Below, piece by piece: positions 1-7,586 of a DNA stretch of 64,000 bases. Origin of the DNA: Candidatus Defluviilinea gracilis (GTDB lineage Bacteria; Chloroflexota; Anaerolineae; Anaerolineales; Villigracilaceae). Each line of letters opens with the position of its first letter. The stretch's first letter is position 1. The DNA is taken from contig JADJWS010000001.1 of the NCBI GenBank assembly GCA_016716235.1, forward strand, positions 1,488,001 to 1,552,000, read 5' to 3'. The notes under the pieces were generated by a model. It saw only the letters and a list, made by a program, of their open reading frames with translations. It made no database searches and was not told the origin of the DNA. A program made the translations under genes and the position numbers.

Positions 1-822
1 GAGAAATTTCCACAAACGAGACATTTCCTTGAACGGATTGTTCAGCAAATCCTCGTAGCGCAGACTAAAATAGTTTTTGCCGTACAGTTTTCGCGCTTCG
101 TCGTCGGTCTCTTGCAGGTTGGTCACCCATCCCTTCGCCACGCGGCGGATGAACGACTCGGTGAAGATCGAACGGCGTCCGTCGCTGAACGAAGCGGAAT
201 CAGTCCGAAGATCCGCAATGATGCGTTTGTCTTCCGCGGACAAAAATTTGGAGTCCTCCACAAAATTCCGAAAGCGTTCCGAGATCAGCACATCGCGTCC
301 ATCGCGGACGATGTAGACGAGTTTCGCGTCGGGGTAGATCGCGCGCATGTCGCGCACCGCCGCGCCGTGAATCGTGGACGAGGGGCTCTTGTCGCCGACG
401 ATGCGTTTGCCTTCGCGCGCCGCGTCGCGTTCCATGATGAAATCGGCGGCGGCGCGGAGGACAAGCGGCGAAAGATCGCGCGCATGATTCCAGCGATTCG
501 ACTTGCGCGTGAGCCACTCCTCCATTTCAGGCGAATCGACCAGCGCCTTCAACAGCGGCTTGCGCGTGAAGAAGTGCGCCTGATAGTTGCAATGCACGTC
601 GGGATGCAGACGCGCGAGGCGCATGAGGAGCGTGGTGCCAGAACGCGCATGACCGAGGATGAAAAATTTTTCGCGCGGGAAGAATTGTTTTACCTCGTCC
701 ACTTCCTCGCGCGTGATGGCAGGGATGGCGTTGCGGCTTTTCTTTTTCGGTTCGCCTTTGAGGAGAATTCGGGCGGCGGATTTGATTCGGGCAAGCAATT
801 CCATGAGACCTCGTTCGAGCAT
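1..822 (-). CDS. sulfotransferase family protein (C-terminus off window)
   Basis: Partial gene: 274 codons are visible and the reading frame is still open at the left edge. It probably transfers a sulfuryl group from PAPS to an unknown acceptor. Residues about 57-66 read GHARSGTTLL, the 5'-phosphosulfate-binding loop that follows the first beta strand. Residues 143-149 read GDKSPSS, and about 172-178 read VRDGRDV, which matches the 3'-phosphate-binding RDxRD/S region of the family. Two in-frame ATGs (822 and 804) are possible; neither has a strong ribosome site. A decayed copy of its 5' end lies just upstream at 863-976. The fold family is secure, the acceptor is not. Confidence 0.85.
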   Translation of the reverse strand, partial: MLERGLMELLARIKSAARILLKGEPKKKSRNAIPAITREEVDEVKQFFPREKFFILGHARSGTTLLMRLARLHPDVHCNYQAHFFTRKPLLKALVDSPEMEEWLTRKSNRWNHARDLSPLVLRAAADFIMERDAAREGKRIVGDKSPSSTIHGAAVRDMRAIYPDAKLVYIVRDGRDVLISERFRNFVEDSKFLSAEDKRIIADLRTDSASFSDGRRSIFTESFIRRVAKGWVTNLQETDDEARKLYGKNYFSLRYEDLLNNPFKEMSRLWKFL

Positions 823-845
823 GCGATATAAGTTCTAACTCTTCA

Positions 846-882
846 CTTTGAAAATTCGGAGTTCAACTCCGAATTTTCAAAG
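846..882. repeat. perfect 18-bp inverted repeat (hairpin)
   Basis: Arms 846-863 and 865-882 are exact reverse complements around a single base. It lies between the sulfotransferase start and its decayed duplicate, and the remnant frame stops inside it. There is no T-run directly next to the stem, so it may be a transposed palindrome, not a terminator. Confidence 0.8.
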
Positions 883-976
883 CAGCAATGGCAGGGATGG
901 CGTTGCTGCTTTTCTTTTTCGGTTCGCCTTTGAGCAAAACGCGCGCGGCGGATTTGATGCGCTTAATTGTCTCCAC
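863..976 (-). pseudogene. 5' remnant of a duplicated sulfotransferase gene
   Basis: On the minus strand a GTG at 976 (GGAG upstream) opens 37 codons that read IKSAARVLLKGEPKKKS and then NAIPAI. This nearly matches IKSAARILLKGEPKKKS...NAIPAI at the start of the intact sulfotransferase. The matching DNA is 888-962 against 716-790, offset by 172 bp. The frame then runs into the hairpin and stops at 863, so the PAPS-binding core is absent. It is best read as the leftover of a tandem duplication. It overlaps the end of the next gene. Confidence 0.75.
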
Positions 977-1571
977 GAATTTCTCCAGGATCAGCCAGAA
1001 TCTTCTCCCATTTTATTAGTTCTATATGTAAATAAGCTTCTCGTTCTGCAATATAAATTGTATTATTGTCTATCCAAGAAACAGGAGAACGCATATCGAA
1101 TTTGCAACTACGAGTAGGATAATTGTTGTATAACCCTAAGTCGCGTTGCAAAAACGGAAACTGTCTATATCGAACGATGATCTCGATATGATCCATCCCA
1201 CCATGACCATTATTTGTTTCACAATACATACTTATCATCTTTGTACCATCTGGCGAAATCTCTTCATGGGTTGGAGTTTGATGCGAATGATAACGATGGA
1301 AAGGTATTGTCGCCAATGCAAAAAGGATGGATACACCGCCGATCAATAAAACTACCAGCCGTTGAAATATACTCCCAAAAAACAACATGACAGAAGTTAC
1401 ACAACTAATAACTATCACAAAGGAAGAGAAGCCAATTGAAAACCAATCGTTATACCAAGAGTAATCAGTCAGCACACCTAACCAAAAGACGCAAATAACA
1501 AGAATATTGAAGGCAAGCGAAGTTTTCCAAATGATACTTTTTCGTTTTGGCTCAAGTTGTGTCTTCTGCAT
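963..1571 (-). CDS. hypothetical membrane protein, 202 aa
   Basis: Family not recognised. The N-terminus is basic (residues 1-12). About three hydrophobic segments follow (roughly 16-36, 45-66 and 68-88), then a soluble domain of about 110 residues outside or inside the membrane. That domain carries an ISPDGTKMISMYCE stretch and an SWIDNNTIYI stretch that resemble single blades of WD40/TolB-like propellers. The start is well supported: GGAGGAGGT lies just before ATG at 1571. Base composition is more AT-rich than the neighbours, which hints at a different history. The stop codon lies in the duplicated sulfotransferase remnant. Confidence 0.7.
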   Translation of the reverse strand: MQKTQLEPKRKSIIWKTSLAFNILVICVFWLGVLTDYSWYNDWFSIGFSSFVIVISCVTSVMLFFGSIFQRLVVLLIGGVSILFALATIPFHRYHSHQTPTHEEISPDGTKMISMYCETNNGHGGMDHIEIIVRYRQFPFLQRDLGLYNNYPTRSCKFDMRSPVSWIDNNTIYIAEREAYLHIELIKWEKILADPGEIRGDN

Positions 1572-1595
1572 ATTACCTCCTCCAGTTCAACATCC

Positions 1596-2081
1596 TCATC
1601 CTTCCAACTTCCTCACCCCACTCACGTCGGCGAACAACGCCAGCTCGCGGATGGACTTTTTCTTGACGGGATGCACAAGGTCGGAGGCGATGTCCATCAA
1701 TGGCACGAGGACGAACGCGCGTTCGTGCAGGTGCGGATGCGGAATCGTGAGCGCGGGCGAGTACAGCACGAGATCGTCGTAGAACAAAATGTCAATGTCA
1801 ATCAGGCGCGGACCGTTCGGGAACGACTCTTTCCGTCCCAACGCGACTTCCAGCCGCTTGAGATGTTTGATCAACTGTTCGGGCTTGAGATACGTCTCGA
1901 CGCGCACGACCTGATTGAGAAATTTTTCCTGTTCCTTGAATCCCCACGGATCGGTCTCATACACCGCCGACCTTGCTTTCACTTCCATTTGCGGGGCAAG
2001 CGACGCGATCGCTTCTTTTAAATTCGCGGCGCGGTTGCCCATGTTCGAGCCCAGCGCGAGATATACGACATGTTCATCCAT
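1596..2081 (-). CDS. folK: 2-amino-4-hydroxy-6-hydroxymethyldihydropteridine pyrophosphokinase
   Basis: Cytosolic folate-pathway enzyme that moves pyrophosphate from ATP to 6-hydroxymethyl-7,8-dihydropterin before condensation with p-aminobenzoate. The 161 residues match the usual single-domain HPPK length. Residues 9-21 read ALGSNMGNRAANL. Residues 90-103 read GPRLIDIDILFYDD, which carries the two Mg-binding aspartates, and PHPHLHERAFVL follows at about 114. An AAGAAG purine run precedes the ATG. Other folate genes are not adjacent. The identification is secure. Confidence 0.96.
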   Translation of the reverse strand: MDEHVVYLALGSNMGNRAANLKEAIASLAPQMEVKARSAVYETDPWGFKEQEKFLNQVVRVETYLKPEQLIKHLKRLEVALGRKESFPNGPRLIDIDILFYDDLVLYSPALTIPHPHLHERAFVLVPLMDIASDLVHPVKKKSIRELALFADVSGVRKLEG

Positions 2082-2119
2082 AATTTTTCTTCTTTCTAAA
2101 AAATATCAAAGCCAATGTT

Positions 2120-2216
2120 CATGTCATGCTGAGCGGAGCGAAGCATCTCTCCTCCCACAGGATACGTTCTTGGCGTGTCAGAGATTCTTCGTCGCTCCGC
2201 TCCTCAGAATGACATG
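2120..2216. repeat. intergenic palindromic repeat (TCATNCTGAGCG family)
   Basis: The left end reads TCATGCTGAGCGGAGCGAAG and the right end CGCTCCTCAGAATGACATG, which are inverted copies around a variable centre. A second member with the same ends lies at 19511-20850, where an IS110-family element splits it. Confidence 0.75.
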
Positions 2217-2262
2217 ATACCGACTTTGCGGGCTTCGCGGTTCGAAGACTCGTCAGACAGTG

Positions 2263-3108
2263 TTATATCGAATGTTCATCGTAATGCCCGACCACATCGT
2301 CGTTGAGCCAGCCTTCGATGTCTGCGTTCTTAAACGCGTCGTCGGGCAGGGACGCGGTCAGGTCGAGCATGGCGCGGCGCACCGACTCGAAGTGCTTGAA
2401 CAGGTCGCCGTCGGACCATGAAGCGTATTTCTTCGTCAACTCCACATTGAACGAGTCGGTGTCGCGGCTTGTCCACGTGAAGCCTGGTGAGTTGAGAATC
2501 CCCGTGATGATGCGCACGCCTTCCTCCCACCAACCGATGATGTGCGCGACCAGGTCGTGAAAATTTTCAAATCCCTGCTTCGCTAAAAATTCTTTTTTCT
2601 TTTCCTCGTCGAGCGCGTTGAAACTTTCGATGTACTCCGCCCATTCGTTTTGCAACAAGTCCAGCGTGAGGAAGCGGCTCAACACGACGAGATGCTCGCG
2701 CGCGTGATGGATGAAGATGCCGTCCGCCCACACTTTGACCCGTCGATTCTCGAACACCGCTTCATTCATCGGCTGGATGTCTGCTTCAGTTTTCTGACGC
2801 GTCTTCTCGAAGTGCGCCAGAAACTCGGCTTCGTCCCAACTTTTGTATTTCGCCACCGCCTCCGCGTTGAACGCGTCGAAATCATATTTCTTCCGTTCGA
2901 ACTCGCGCTCCTCCGCGATCGCGCGGATGATCGGCATCCCCTCCTCCCACCACGCAAGGATGTGCGCCAGCATATCGCGGAACGATTCAAACCCGACAGT
3001 TTTGAGCCGCGCCTCCTGCTCCGCTTTGGGCAGGCGGTTGAATCGCTCGACGTACGTTCCCCATTCGAGATTGATGTAATCCAACGTGCGTTGTTTGGTG
3101 ATGGGCAT
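2263..3108 (-). CDS. tandem DinB/ClbS (DUF1706)-like protein
   Basis: 281 residues formed by two similar halves. Each half contains a helix with W(A/G)xYxExFNxL, then a LAHILAWWEEG or VAHIIGWWEEG helix, then a FDAFN or TDSFN turn and a KYxSWxxxxFxxHFE helix. This pattern is typical of ClbS/DfsB and DUF1706 four-helix proteins of the DinB-like superfamily. Function is unknown here. Some relatives protect against DNA-damaging metabolites, but that is family knowledge only. The internal duplication is clear. ATG at 3108 was chosen over an upstream in-frame start because GGAGAA lies 6 bases before it. Confidence 0.75.
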   Translation of the reverse strand: MPITKQRTLDYINLEWGTYVERFNRLPKAEQEARLKTVGFESFRDMLAHILAWWEEGMPIIRAIAEEREFERKKYDFDAFNAEAVAKYKSWDEAEFLAHFEKTRQKTEADIQPMNEAVFENRRVKVWADGIFIHHAREHLVVLSRFLTLDLLQNEWAEYIESFNALDEEKKKEFLAKQGFENFHDLVAHIIGWWEEGVRIITGILNSPGFTWTSRDTDSFNVELTKKYASWSDGDLFKHFESVRRAMLDLTASLPDDAFKNADIEGWLNDDVVGHYDEHSI

Positions 3109-3134
3109 GAAGATTCTCCGATGGTGCGCGTACC

Positions 3135-3177
3135 GCAAAGTTCACTTTGCGATTATGAATCGCAAGATAAATCTTGC
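3135..3177. repeat. two small palindromes of the GCAAG..CTTGC type
   Basis: GCAAAG/CTTTGC (3135-3150) and GCAAGA/TCTTGC (3162-3177) each have 4-base loops. The same kind of palindrome recurs at 11333-11348. Confidence 0.6.
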
Positions 3178-3197
3178 GCTACAGTTCGTCGCTTATT

Positions 3198-4241
3198 TTA
3201 CCCTCGAACCGCGCTCACAAAATCTGCGAACAGACCATACGCGGTCTCTTCGGGTCCGCCCTTCATGCCTTCGCGCTCCGAAACGATCACCGAATAATTG
3301 GGCAACACGTCCGTGCTGAACGTCAGCCCCGACGCCGAGCCCATCATGCCATACAGCGGCGACGTCGCATCCACCAACTCAGGCGACACCCTCCCTTTGA
3401 CTCGATTCCCCACGCGTTCAGCGGATGCGACCAACTTCCAACGCTTCTTCTCCGCTTTTGCCTGCTTCACCATCCCAGCCGTGATCTCCCGTATGCCTTT
3501 TCGCTCCACCTCCTGCGGCTTGAGCGGTCGCGAAGCATCCATCAGCACCGTCGCCAGCGCCGAGACTTTGATCGCCGCGTCCCAGCCGTCCACGTCGCCC
3601 GAAGGGTCCGTCTCCGCGATGCCGATGCTCTGACAATATTTCACTGCGTCGTCAAACGACTCGCCGTCTTCCATCCGTGACAAAATTAAATTCGTCGTCG
3701 CGTTGATGATTCCTTTAAACGAAGTTAACTCAGCCAGCGGCATCGCCTCGCGGAATGTCGAAAAGACTGGCGAGCCTCCCAATACCGTTGACTCAAACCG
3801 AAACTTTTTATTTTTCGACTTCGCCAACGCGGTCAACTCTTGATATGCGTGGACGACTGTGCCTTTGTTCGCCGTGATCGCGTGCATATTCGCGTTCAAC
3901 GCCGCGCGGACGTGGTCAATGGCAGGTTGACCCGATTCGTAGTTGACGGGGGAATTTTCGAACATCACATCCGCTTGGGAATGTTGAATGACGGCGAGAG
4001 AGTCGGCAACTTGGAAAGTGGAAAGTGGAGCGATGGAATTTCCGCTTTCCACTTTTTCCAACGCTTGCCCAACATCAATCCCATCAGGGTTCACCGCGAA
4101 TCCATGTCGTCCCGTGGCAATGCCTGTGACCGAATAGGTGATGTCATAGTTTGATTTCAACAAGTCGCGTTTGCGTTCGAGCAGTCGAGCCAACGAGCGG
4201 GCGACGTTTCCAAATCCGATGAAGCATAGTTTGTAGTGCAT
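3198..4241 (-). CDS. hom: homoserine dehydrogenase
   Basis: NAD(P)-dependent reduction of aspartate semialdehyde to homoserine, the branch point to Thr, Met and Ile. 347 residues, the short form without an ACT regulatory domain. The Rossmann motif GFGNVA is at 9-14. TANKGTVV (near 130), the GGSPVF loop, TTNLILSRM and ETDPSGDVDGWDAAIK (near 210-225) are catalytic and substrate-binding signatures. AGGAG precedes ATG 4241. An odd stretch at 4010-4060 (residues near 61-78) consists of inverted GGAAAGTGG-type heptads in frame and looks like an inserted repeat in a surface loop. Confidence 0.95.
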   Translation of the reverse strand: MHYKLCFIGFGNVARSLARLLERKRDLLKSNYDITYSVTGIATGRHGFAVNPDGIDVGQALEKVESGNSIAPLSTFQVADSLAVIQHSQADVMFENSPVNYESGQPAIDHVRAALNANMHAITANKGTVVHAYQELTALAKSKNKKFRFESTVLGGSPVFSTFREAMPLAELTSFKGIINATTNLILSRMEDGESFDDAVKYCQSIGIAETDPSGDVDGWDAAIKVSALATVLMDASRPLKPQEVERKGIREITAGMVKQAKAEKKRWKLVASAERVGNRVKGRVSPELVDATSPLYGMMGSASGLTFSTDVLPNYSVIVSEREGMKGGPEETAYGLFADFVSAVRG

Positions 4242-4255
4242 AAAGACTCCTGTGT

Positions 4256-4349
4256 TTAAGTTTCAAGTTTCAAGTTCCATGTTTCATGTTTCATGTTTCA
4301 TGTTTCATGTCTCTGCCACTTGGAACTTGATACCTGAAACGTGAAACGC
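4256..4349. repeat. heptanucleotide tandem repeats in inverted arrangement
   Basis: Repeats of GTTTCAA and then GTTTCAT (at least four TTTCATG units near 4280-4308) are followed by TTGGAACTTGA and TGAAACGTGAAAC, which partly pair back with the first block. It fills the gap between hom and the SCO1664-like gene. No promoter or coding potential was seen. Confidence 0.75.
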
Positions 4350-5081
4350 TTATAGCGGCGGCCACGGCATCGCGCGGCGGTCACGCGGTTGGCGGGGGAA
4401 AATCCCGCGTTGACGGATCACGTCTGCGCGGGTGCAGAGGGCAGAGATTTCGTTGGGGGTGAGATAAGGCTCAAGTTGGCGAGGCAGGTCGAAGTCCGAG
4501 GAGGGAGGCGAGTGGAAAGTGGAAAGTCGAGAGAGGAGTTCGTCGGGAATCTTCTGTCCGCCAAAATCCCACAATACGGTGCGAAGTTTATCATCTTCGT
4601 GAAAACAGATGCCGTGATCTATCGCGTAGAGTTTGCGCGTGTCATTTTCAAAAAAGACGTGCCCGCCTTTGCGATCCGCGTTGTTGATGAGCAGGTCGAA
4701 CAACACGACGGGCTTGAGGAGTTGTTTGTCGTCGTCTGAAAAAGTGAAGTAGTGATATTCGGGATCGTACTCGATGAATTGCTGGATCGAACCCGCGCCG
4801 TAGGGACCGTCTTCGCGCAACGCGGTGAACGGGACGATGTGCAAGCCCAGCGACTCGCTCACGAGATACGCCGCCACTTCGCGCTGCGCCAGCGATTGTT
4901 CGGGAAAGTCCCACAACGGTTGCTCGCCGCGACTCGGTTTGTAGACGGCGGGATACGTTATGTCTTCGTGCGTGACCTCGACCAGAAACGTGTAATTCGA
5001 GCCAAGCATGAATTGACCTTTGAGTTCAAGGTCGCCGTGTTGGAGGGCGGATGTCAATTGTGTTTGGTCGGGATTGGTCAT
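4350..5081 (-). CDS. SCO1664-family PI3/4-kinase-like protein
   Basis: 243 residues. LKGQFMLGSNYTFLVEV, then AVYKPSRGEQPLWDFP, FDLLINNADRKGGH (near 155) and LYAIDHGICFH (near 180) match the PI3/PI4-kinase-like fold of the SCO1664 family: a nucleotide-binding Lys region, an HRD-like NADRKGGH loop and a metal-binding D. The substrate is unknown. It is paired with the DUF3090 gene directly upstream on the same strand, an arrangement known from Actinobacteria and Chloroflexi. The ATG at 5081 starts the conserved part; the longer frame upstream is repeat-derived. Residues encoded near 4511-4535 come from a GGAAAGT heptad run. Confidence 0.85.
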   Translation of the reverse strand: MTNPDQTQLTSALQHGDLELKGQFMLGSNYTFLVEVTHEDITYPAVYKPSRGEQPLWDFPEQSLAQREVAAYLVSESLGLHIVPFTALREDGPYGAGSIQQFIEYDPEYHYFTFSDDDKQLLKPVVLFDLLINNADRKGGHVFFENDTRKLYAIDHGICFHEDDKLRTVLWDFGGQKIPDELLSRLSTFHSPPSSDFDLPRQLEPYLTPNEISALCTRADVIRQRGIFPRQPRDRRAMPWPPL

Positions 5082-5091
5082 CGGTGGATCG

Positions 5092-5158
5092 AAGGTCAAA
5101 AGTCGAATGTCATATGTTGACCTTTGACTTTCGACTTGTGACTTTATTTTTGACTTTA
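5092..5158. repeat. heptanucleotide repeat (GACTTTN)
   Basis: Successive GACTTTC, GACTTGT and GACTTTA units, with TCAAAAGTCG in inverse orientation just before them. They lie between the DUF3090 and SCO1664-like genes. Confidence 0.65.
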
Positions 5159-5683
5159 ATGAAAATGCCCGTTCTTCTTGGGACAAAAATGCCCCTCGGG
5201 TTCTTCGGGTTGACCACACTGCGGACAGATCGGGCGTCCGCGCGAGACGACTTCCATGCCCCAGCGCGAGAGCATCTTCACCTGCGTGCGCGTCGCCCAA
5301 AAGCGGATGACCGCCGCCGTCTCTGGATCATCTTCCTCGGTGAGAATTTCTTTTGCGAACAACACGATGAGATCGCGATCTTTGTCGTAGCCGAGTCCGA
5401 TCTCGCCGACGCGGAAGAGCGGGTCGACGGGCGGATTGATGCGCATCACTTCTTCCACGTAATCGCCCGAGGCTTCGGTGATGTTCGGGTTCTGTTCGTT
5501 GATCTGCGCGAGAAATTGTTCGATGCCGATGGCAAGCGAATGCAGTTGCGCCTTCTCGATGATGATCGTGATCGTGCGCTGGTCTTGATAGGCTTGAATA
5601 TAAAACACCCGCTGACCTGGCTTGCCGATCGCGTCCGCGGTGATGTGATCGCAGGGGTCAACGTCAATTTCAAATCGGGGCAT
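5156..5683 (-). CDS. DUF3090 family protein
   Basis: 175 residues. The N-terminus reads DPCDHITADAIGKPGQRVFY, the middle FLAQINE and FRVGEIGLGYD, and the C-terminus ends in a CPQCGQPEEPEGHFC putative metal-binding pair of cysteine motifs followed by P. This layout matches DUF3090 (TIGR03847-type) proteins, whose biochemical role is unknown. They travel with an SCO1664-like kinase and often a histidine-phosphatase-type protein; only the first partner is visible here. A TATACT box ends 6 bases before the ATG, which suggests a leaderless transcript that would also carry the downstream gene. Confidence 0.88.
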   Translation of the reverse strand: MPRFEIDVDPCDHITADAIGKPGQRVFYIQAYQDQRTITIIIEKAQLHSLAIGIEQFLAQINEQNPNITEASGDYVEEVMRINPPVDPLFRVGEIGLGYDKDRDLIVLFAKEILTEEDDPETAAVIRFWATRTQVKMLSRWGMEVVSRGRPICPQCGQPEEPEGHFCPKKNGHFH

Positions 5684-5689
5684 GAGGCG

Positions 5690-5699
5690 AGTATACCAT
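5690..5699 (-). promoter_or_regulatory. extended -10 box for leaderless DUF3090 mRNA
   Basis: Minus-strand TGGTATACT; six bases separate the box from ATG 5683, so transcription would begin at or next to the start codon. Confidence 0.6.
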
Positions 5700-5703
5700 C
5701 CCG

Positions 5704-5811
5704 ACCCCCTCCGTCCCTATCGGGACACCTCCCCCAAATCCGACGATTCAATCTTTGAATCCGCATACAAAATTTTTATCGTCGTATTTGGGGGAGGGCA
5801 GGGAGGGGGTT
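5704..5811. repeat. large inverted repeat of G-rich arms
   Basis: CCCCCTCCGTCCC...ACCTCCCCCAAAT on the left pairs with ATTTGGGGGAGGGCAGGGAG on the right, with about 50 bases between. It lies between divergent DUF3090 and mutase genes. Confidence 0.65.
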
Positions 5812-5838
5812 ATAATCACGCCAGCAAAAGGAGCCGCC
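5811..5838 (+). promoter_or_regulatory. -10 box and ribosome site of the mutase gene
   Basis: TATAAT at 5811-5816, then AAAAGGAG at 5826-5833 ahead of ATG 5839. The -35 region falls within the G-rich repeat arm. Confidence 0.6.
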
Positions 5839-7518
5839 ATGTACGATAAAAAGAAACTCGATGAATTGAAGGATCAACTCGAAACGTGGGAGGAAACTTC
5901 GTTGAGCAAGGCGCTCGCGTCCCTGCCCGAACGCATGGATGAATTCATCACGACCTCCTCCGAACCCATCAACCGACTCTACACCCCGCTCGATGTGGCG
6001 GATAAAGACTACGCTTCTTCTCTCGGACTTCCAGGTGAGTACCCCTACACGCGCGGAGTCCACCCGACGCTTCACCGCTCCAAACTGTGGACGATGCGCA
6101 TGTTCGCAGGCTTCGGCACCGCCGAGGAAACGAACGCGCGCTTCAAATATTTGCTTGAGCAGGGACAAACAGGTTTATCCGTCGCGTTCGATCTGGCGAC
6201 TCTGATGGGCTACGACACCGATCAACCCGAAGCGTTGGGCGAGTTCGGCAAGTGCGGCGTGGCGGTCTCTTCATTACAAGACATGGAAATCCTGTTCGAG
6301 GGCATCCCGTTCGACAAAGTGTCCACGAGCATGACGATCAACTCGCCTGCCGCGATCACGTGGGCGATGTATCTTGCGGCGGCGGAGAATCGCGGCGTGA
6401 GGCTCGATCAACTACGCGGCACGATCCAGAACGACATCCTCAAAGAGTTCATCGCGCAAAAAGAATTCATCTTCCCGCCCGAACCTTCGATGCGACTCGT
6501 TGTCGACACGATGGAATTCGGCTCGCAGAAAGTCCCGCAGTGGAACACGATCTCGATCAGCGGATATCACATCCGTGAAGCGGGTTCGACCGCCGCGCAG
6601 GAGTTAGCCTTCACCCTCGGCGATGGACTCGAATACGTGAGATGGGGAATCGCCCGCGGCATGGACGTGGACGAGTTCGCGCCGCGTCTCTCGTTCTTCT
6701 TCAACGCGCACAACGACTTCTTTGAAGAAATTGCAAAATACCGCGCCGCGCGTCGCATTTGGGCGCGTGAGATGCGCGAAACATTCAAGGCGAAGAATCC
6801 GCGTTCGTGGTTGTGCCGCTTCCACACGCAGACGGCGGGAGTCTCATTGACTGCGCAACAACCTGAAAATAATGTTGTGCGCGTTGCGATTCAGGCATTA
6901 GCCGCTGTGTTGGGCGGGACACAATCGCTTCACACAAATTCATTAGATGAAGCGCTCGCGCTTCCCTCTGAACATGCGGTGACCATCGCCCTGCGCACAC
7001 AGCAGATCATCGCCGAAGAATCGGGCGTAACGAATACCGTGGATCCGCTGGGGGGTAGTTTCTTCGTCGAAGCCATGACAGACCGAATGGAGAAAGAAGC
7101 GTACGACTACTTCCGCCGAGTCGAAGAGTTGGGAGGAGTTATCCCCGCCATCGAAAAGGGATTCTTCCAAAGCGAAATTTCCGACGCGGCATATCGTTAT
7201 CAACGCGAGATCGATCAGGGCATCCGCAAAATTGTCGGCGTGAATGCGTATGCCGAAAAGAAACCGTTGACGATTCCGATCCTTGAGATGGATCCAAAAG
7301 GTTATGAAAGACAGGTGAAGCGGCTCGAAGAGTTACGCAAGACGCGCGATAACGGTCGCGTCGGTCAAACACTGGATCATTTGCGCATCGCGCTCGAAGG
7401 GACAGAGAACACCATGCCGCACATCATGGAAGCCGTCCACGCGTACGCGACGTTGGGCGAGATCATTCAAGTGATGAAGGAAGCCTTCGGCGTGTATGAA
7501 GAGCCGACGATGATTTAA
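5839..7518 (+). CDS. acyl-CoA mutase, catalytic (large) subunit, methylmalonyl-CoA mutase type
   Basis: 559 residues, the length of a stand-alone TIM-barrel mutase chain that lacks the C-terminal B12 domain. That domain must come from a separate small subunit not seen here. Signatures are YPYTRGVHPTLHRSKLWTMR (near 47), RMFAGFGTAEETN, QTGLSVAFDLATLMGYD, FDKVSTSMTINSPAA, and RFHTQTAGVSLTAQQPENN (near 330), followed by LGGTQSLHTNSLDEALALPS. It likely rearranges methylmalonyl-CoA/succinyl-CoA for propionate metabolism, but isobutyryl- or ethylmalonyl-type mutases share these motifs, so the substrate is not fixed. Good Shine-Dalgarno and TATAAT promoter upstream. Confidence 0.9.
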   Translation: MYDKKKLDELKDQLETWEETSLSKALASLPERMDEFITTSSEPINRLYTPLDVADKDYASSLGLPGEYPYTRGVHPTLHRSKLWTMRMFAGFGTAEETNARFKYLLEQGQTGLSVAFDLATLMGYDTDQPEALGEFGKCGVAVSSLQDMEILFEGIPFDKVSTSMTINSPAAITWAMYLAAAENRGVRLDQLRGTIQNDILKEFIAQKEFIFPPEPSMRLVVDTMEFGSQKVPQWNTISISGYHIREAGSTAAQELAFTLGDGLEYVRWGIARGMDVDEFAPRLSFFFNAHNDFFEEIAKYRAARRIWAREMRETFKAKNPRSWLCRFHTQTAGVSLTAQQPENNVVRVAIQALAAVLGGTQSLHTNSLDEALALPSEHAVTIALRTQQIIAEESGVTNTVDPLGGSFFVEAMTDRMEKEAYDYFRRVEELGGVIPAIEKGFFQSEISDAAYRYQREIDQGIRKIVGVNAYAEKKPLTIPILEMDPKGYERQVKRLEELRKTRDNGRVGQTLDHLRIALEGTENTMPHIMEAVHAYATLGEIIQVMKEAFGVYEEPTMI

Positions 7519-7586
7519 AGTTTGCACGCGCTATCCAGACCGCCGCGAATGACGGTTTGAGTCTATGAAAGAGGAGAACAGGAAAG

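Noticed and set aside
112..831. 239-codon plus-strand frame over the left edge
   Set aside because: It is antisense to a sulfotransferase with clear PAPS motifs and shows no family pattern itself.
4350..5300. Longer start for the SCO1664-like protein
   Set aside because: The extra N-terminal part is encoded by heptad repeats and antisense of the DUF3090 gene.
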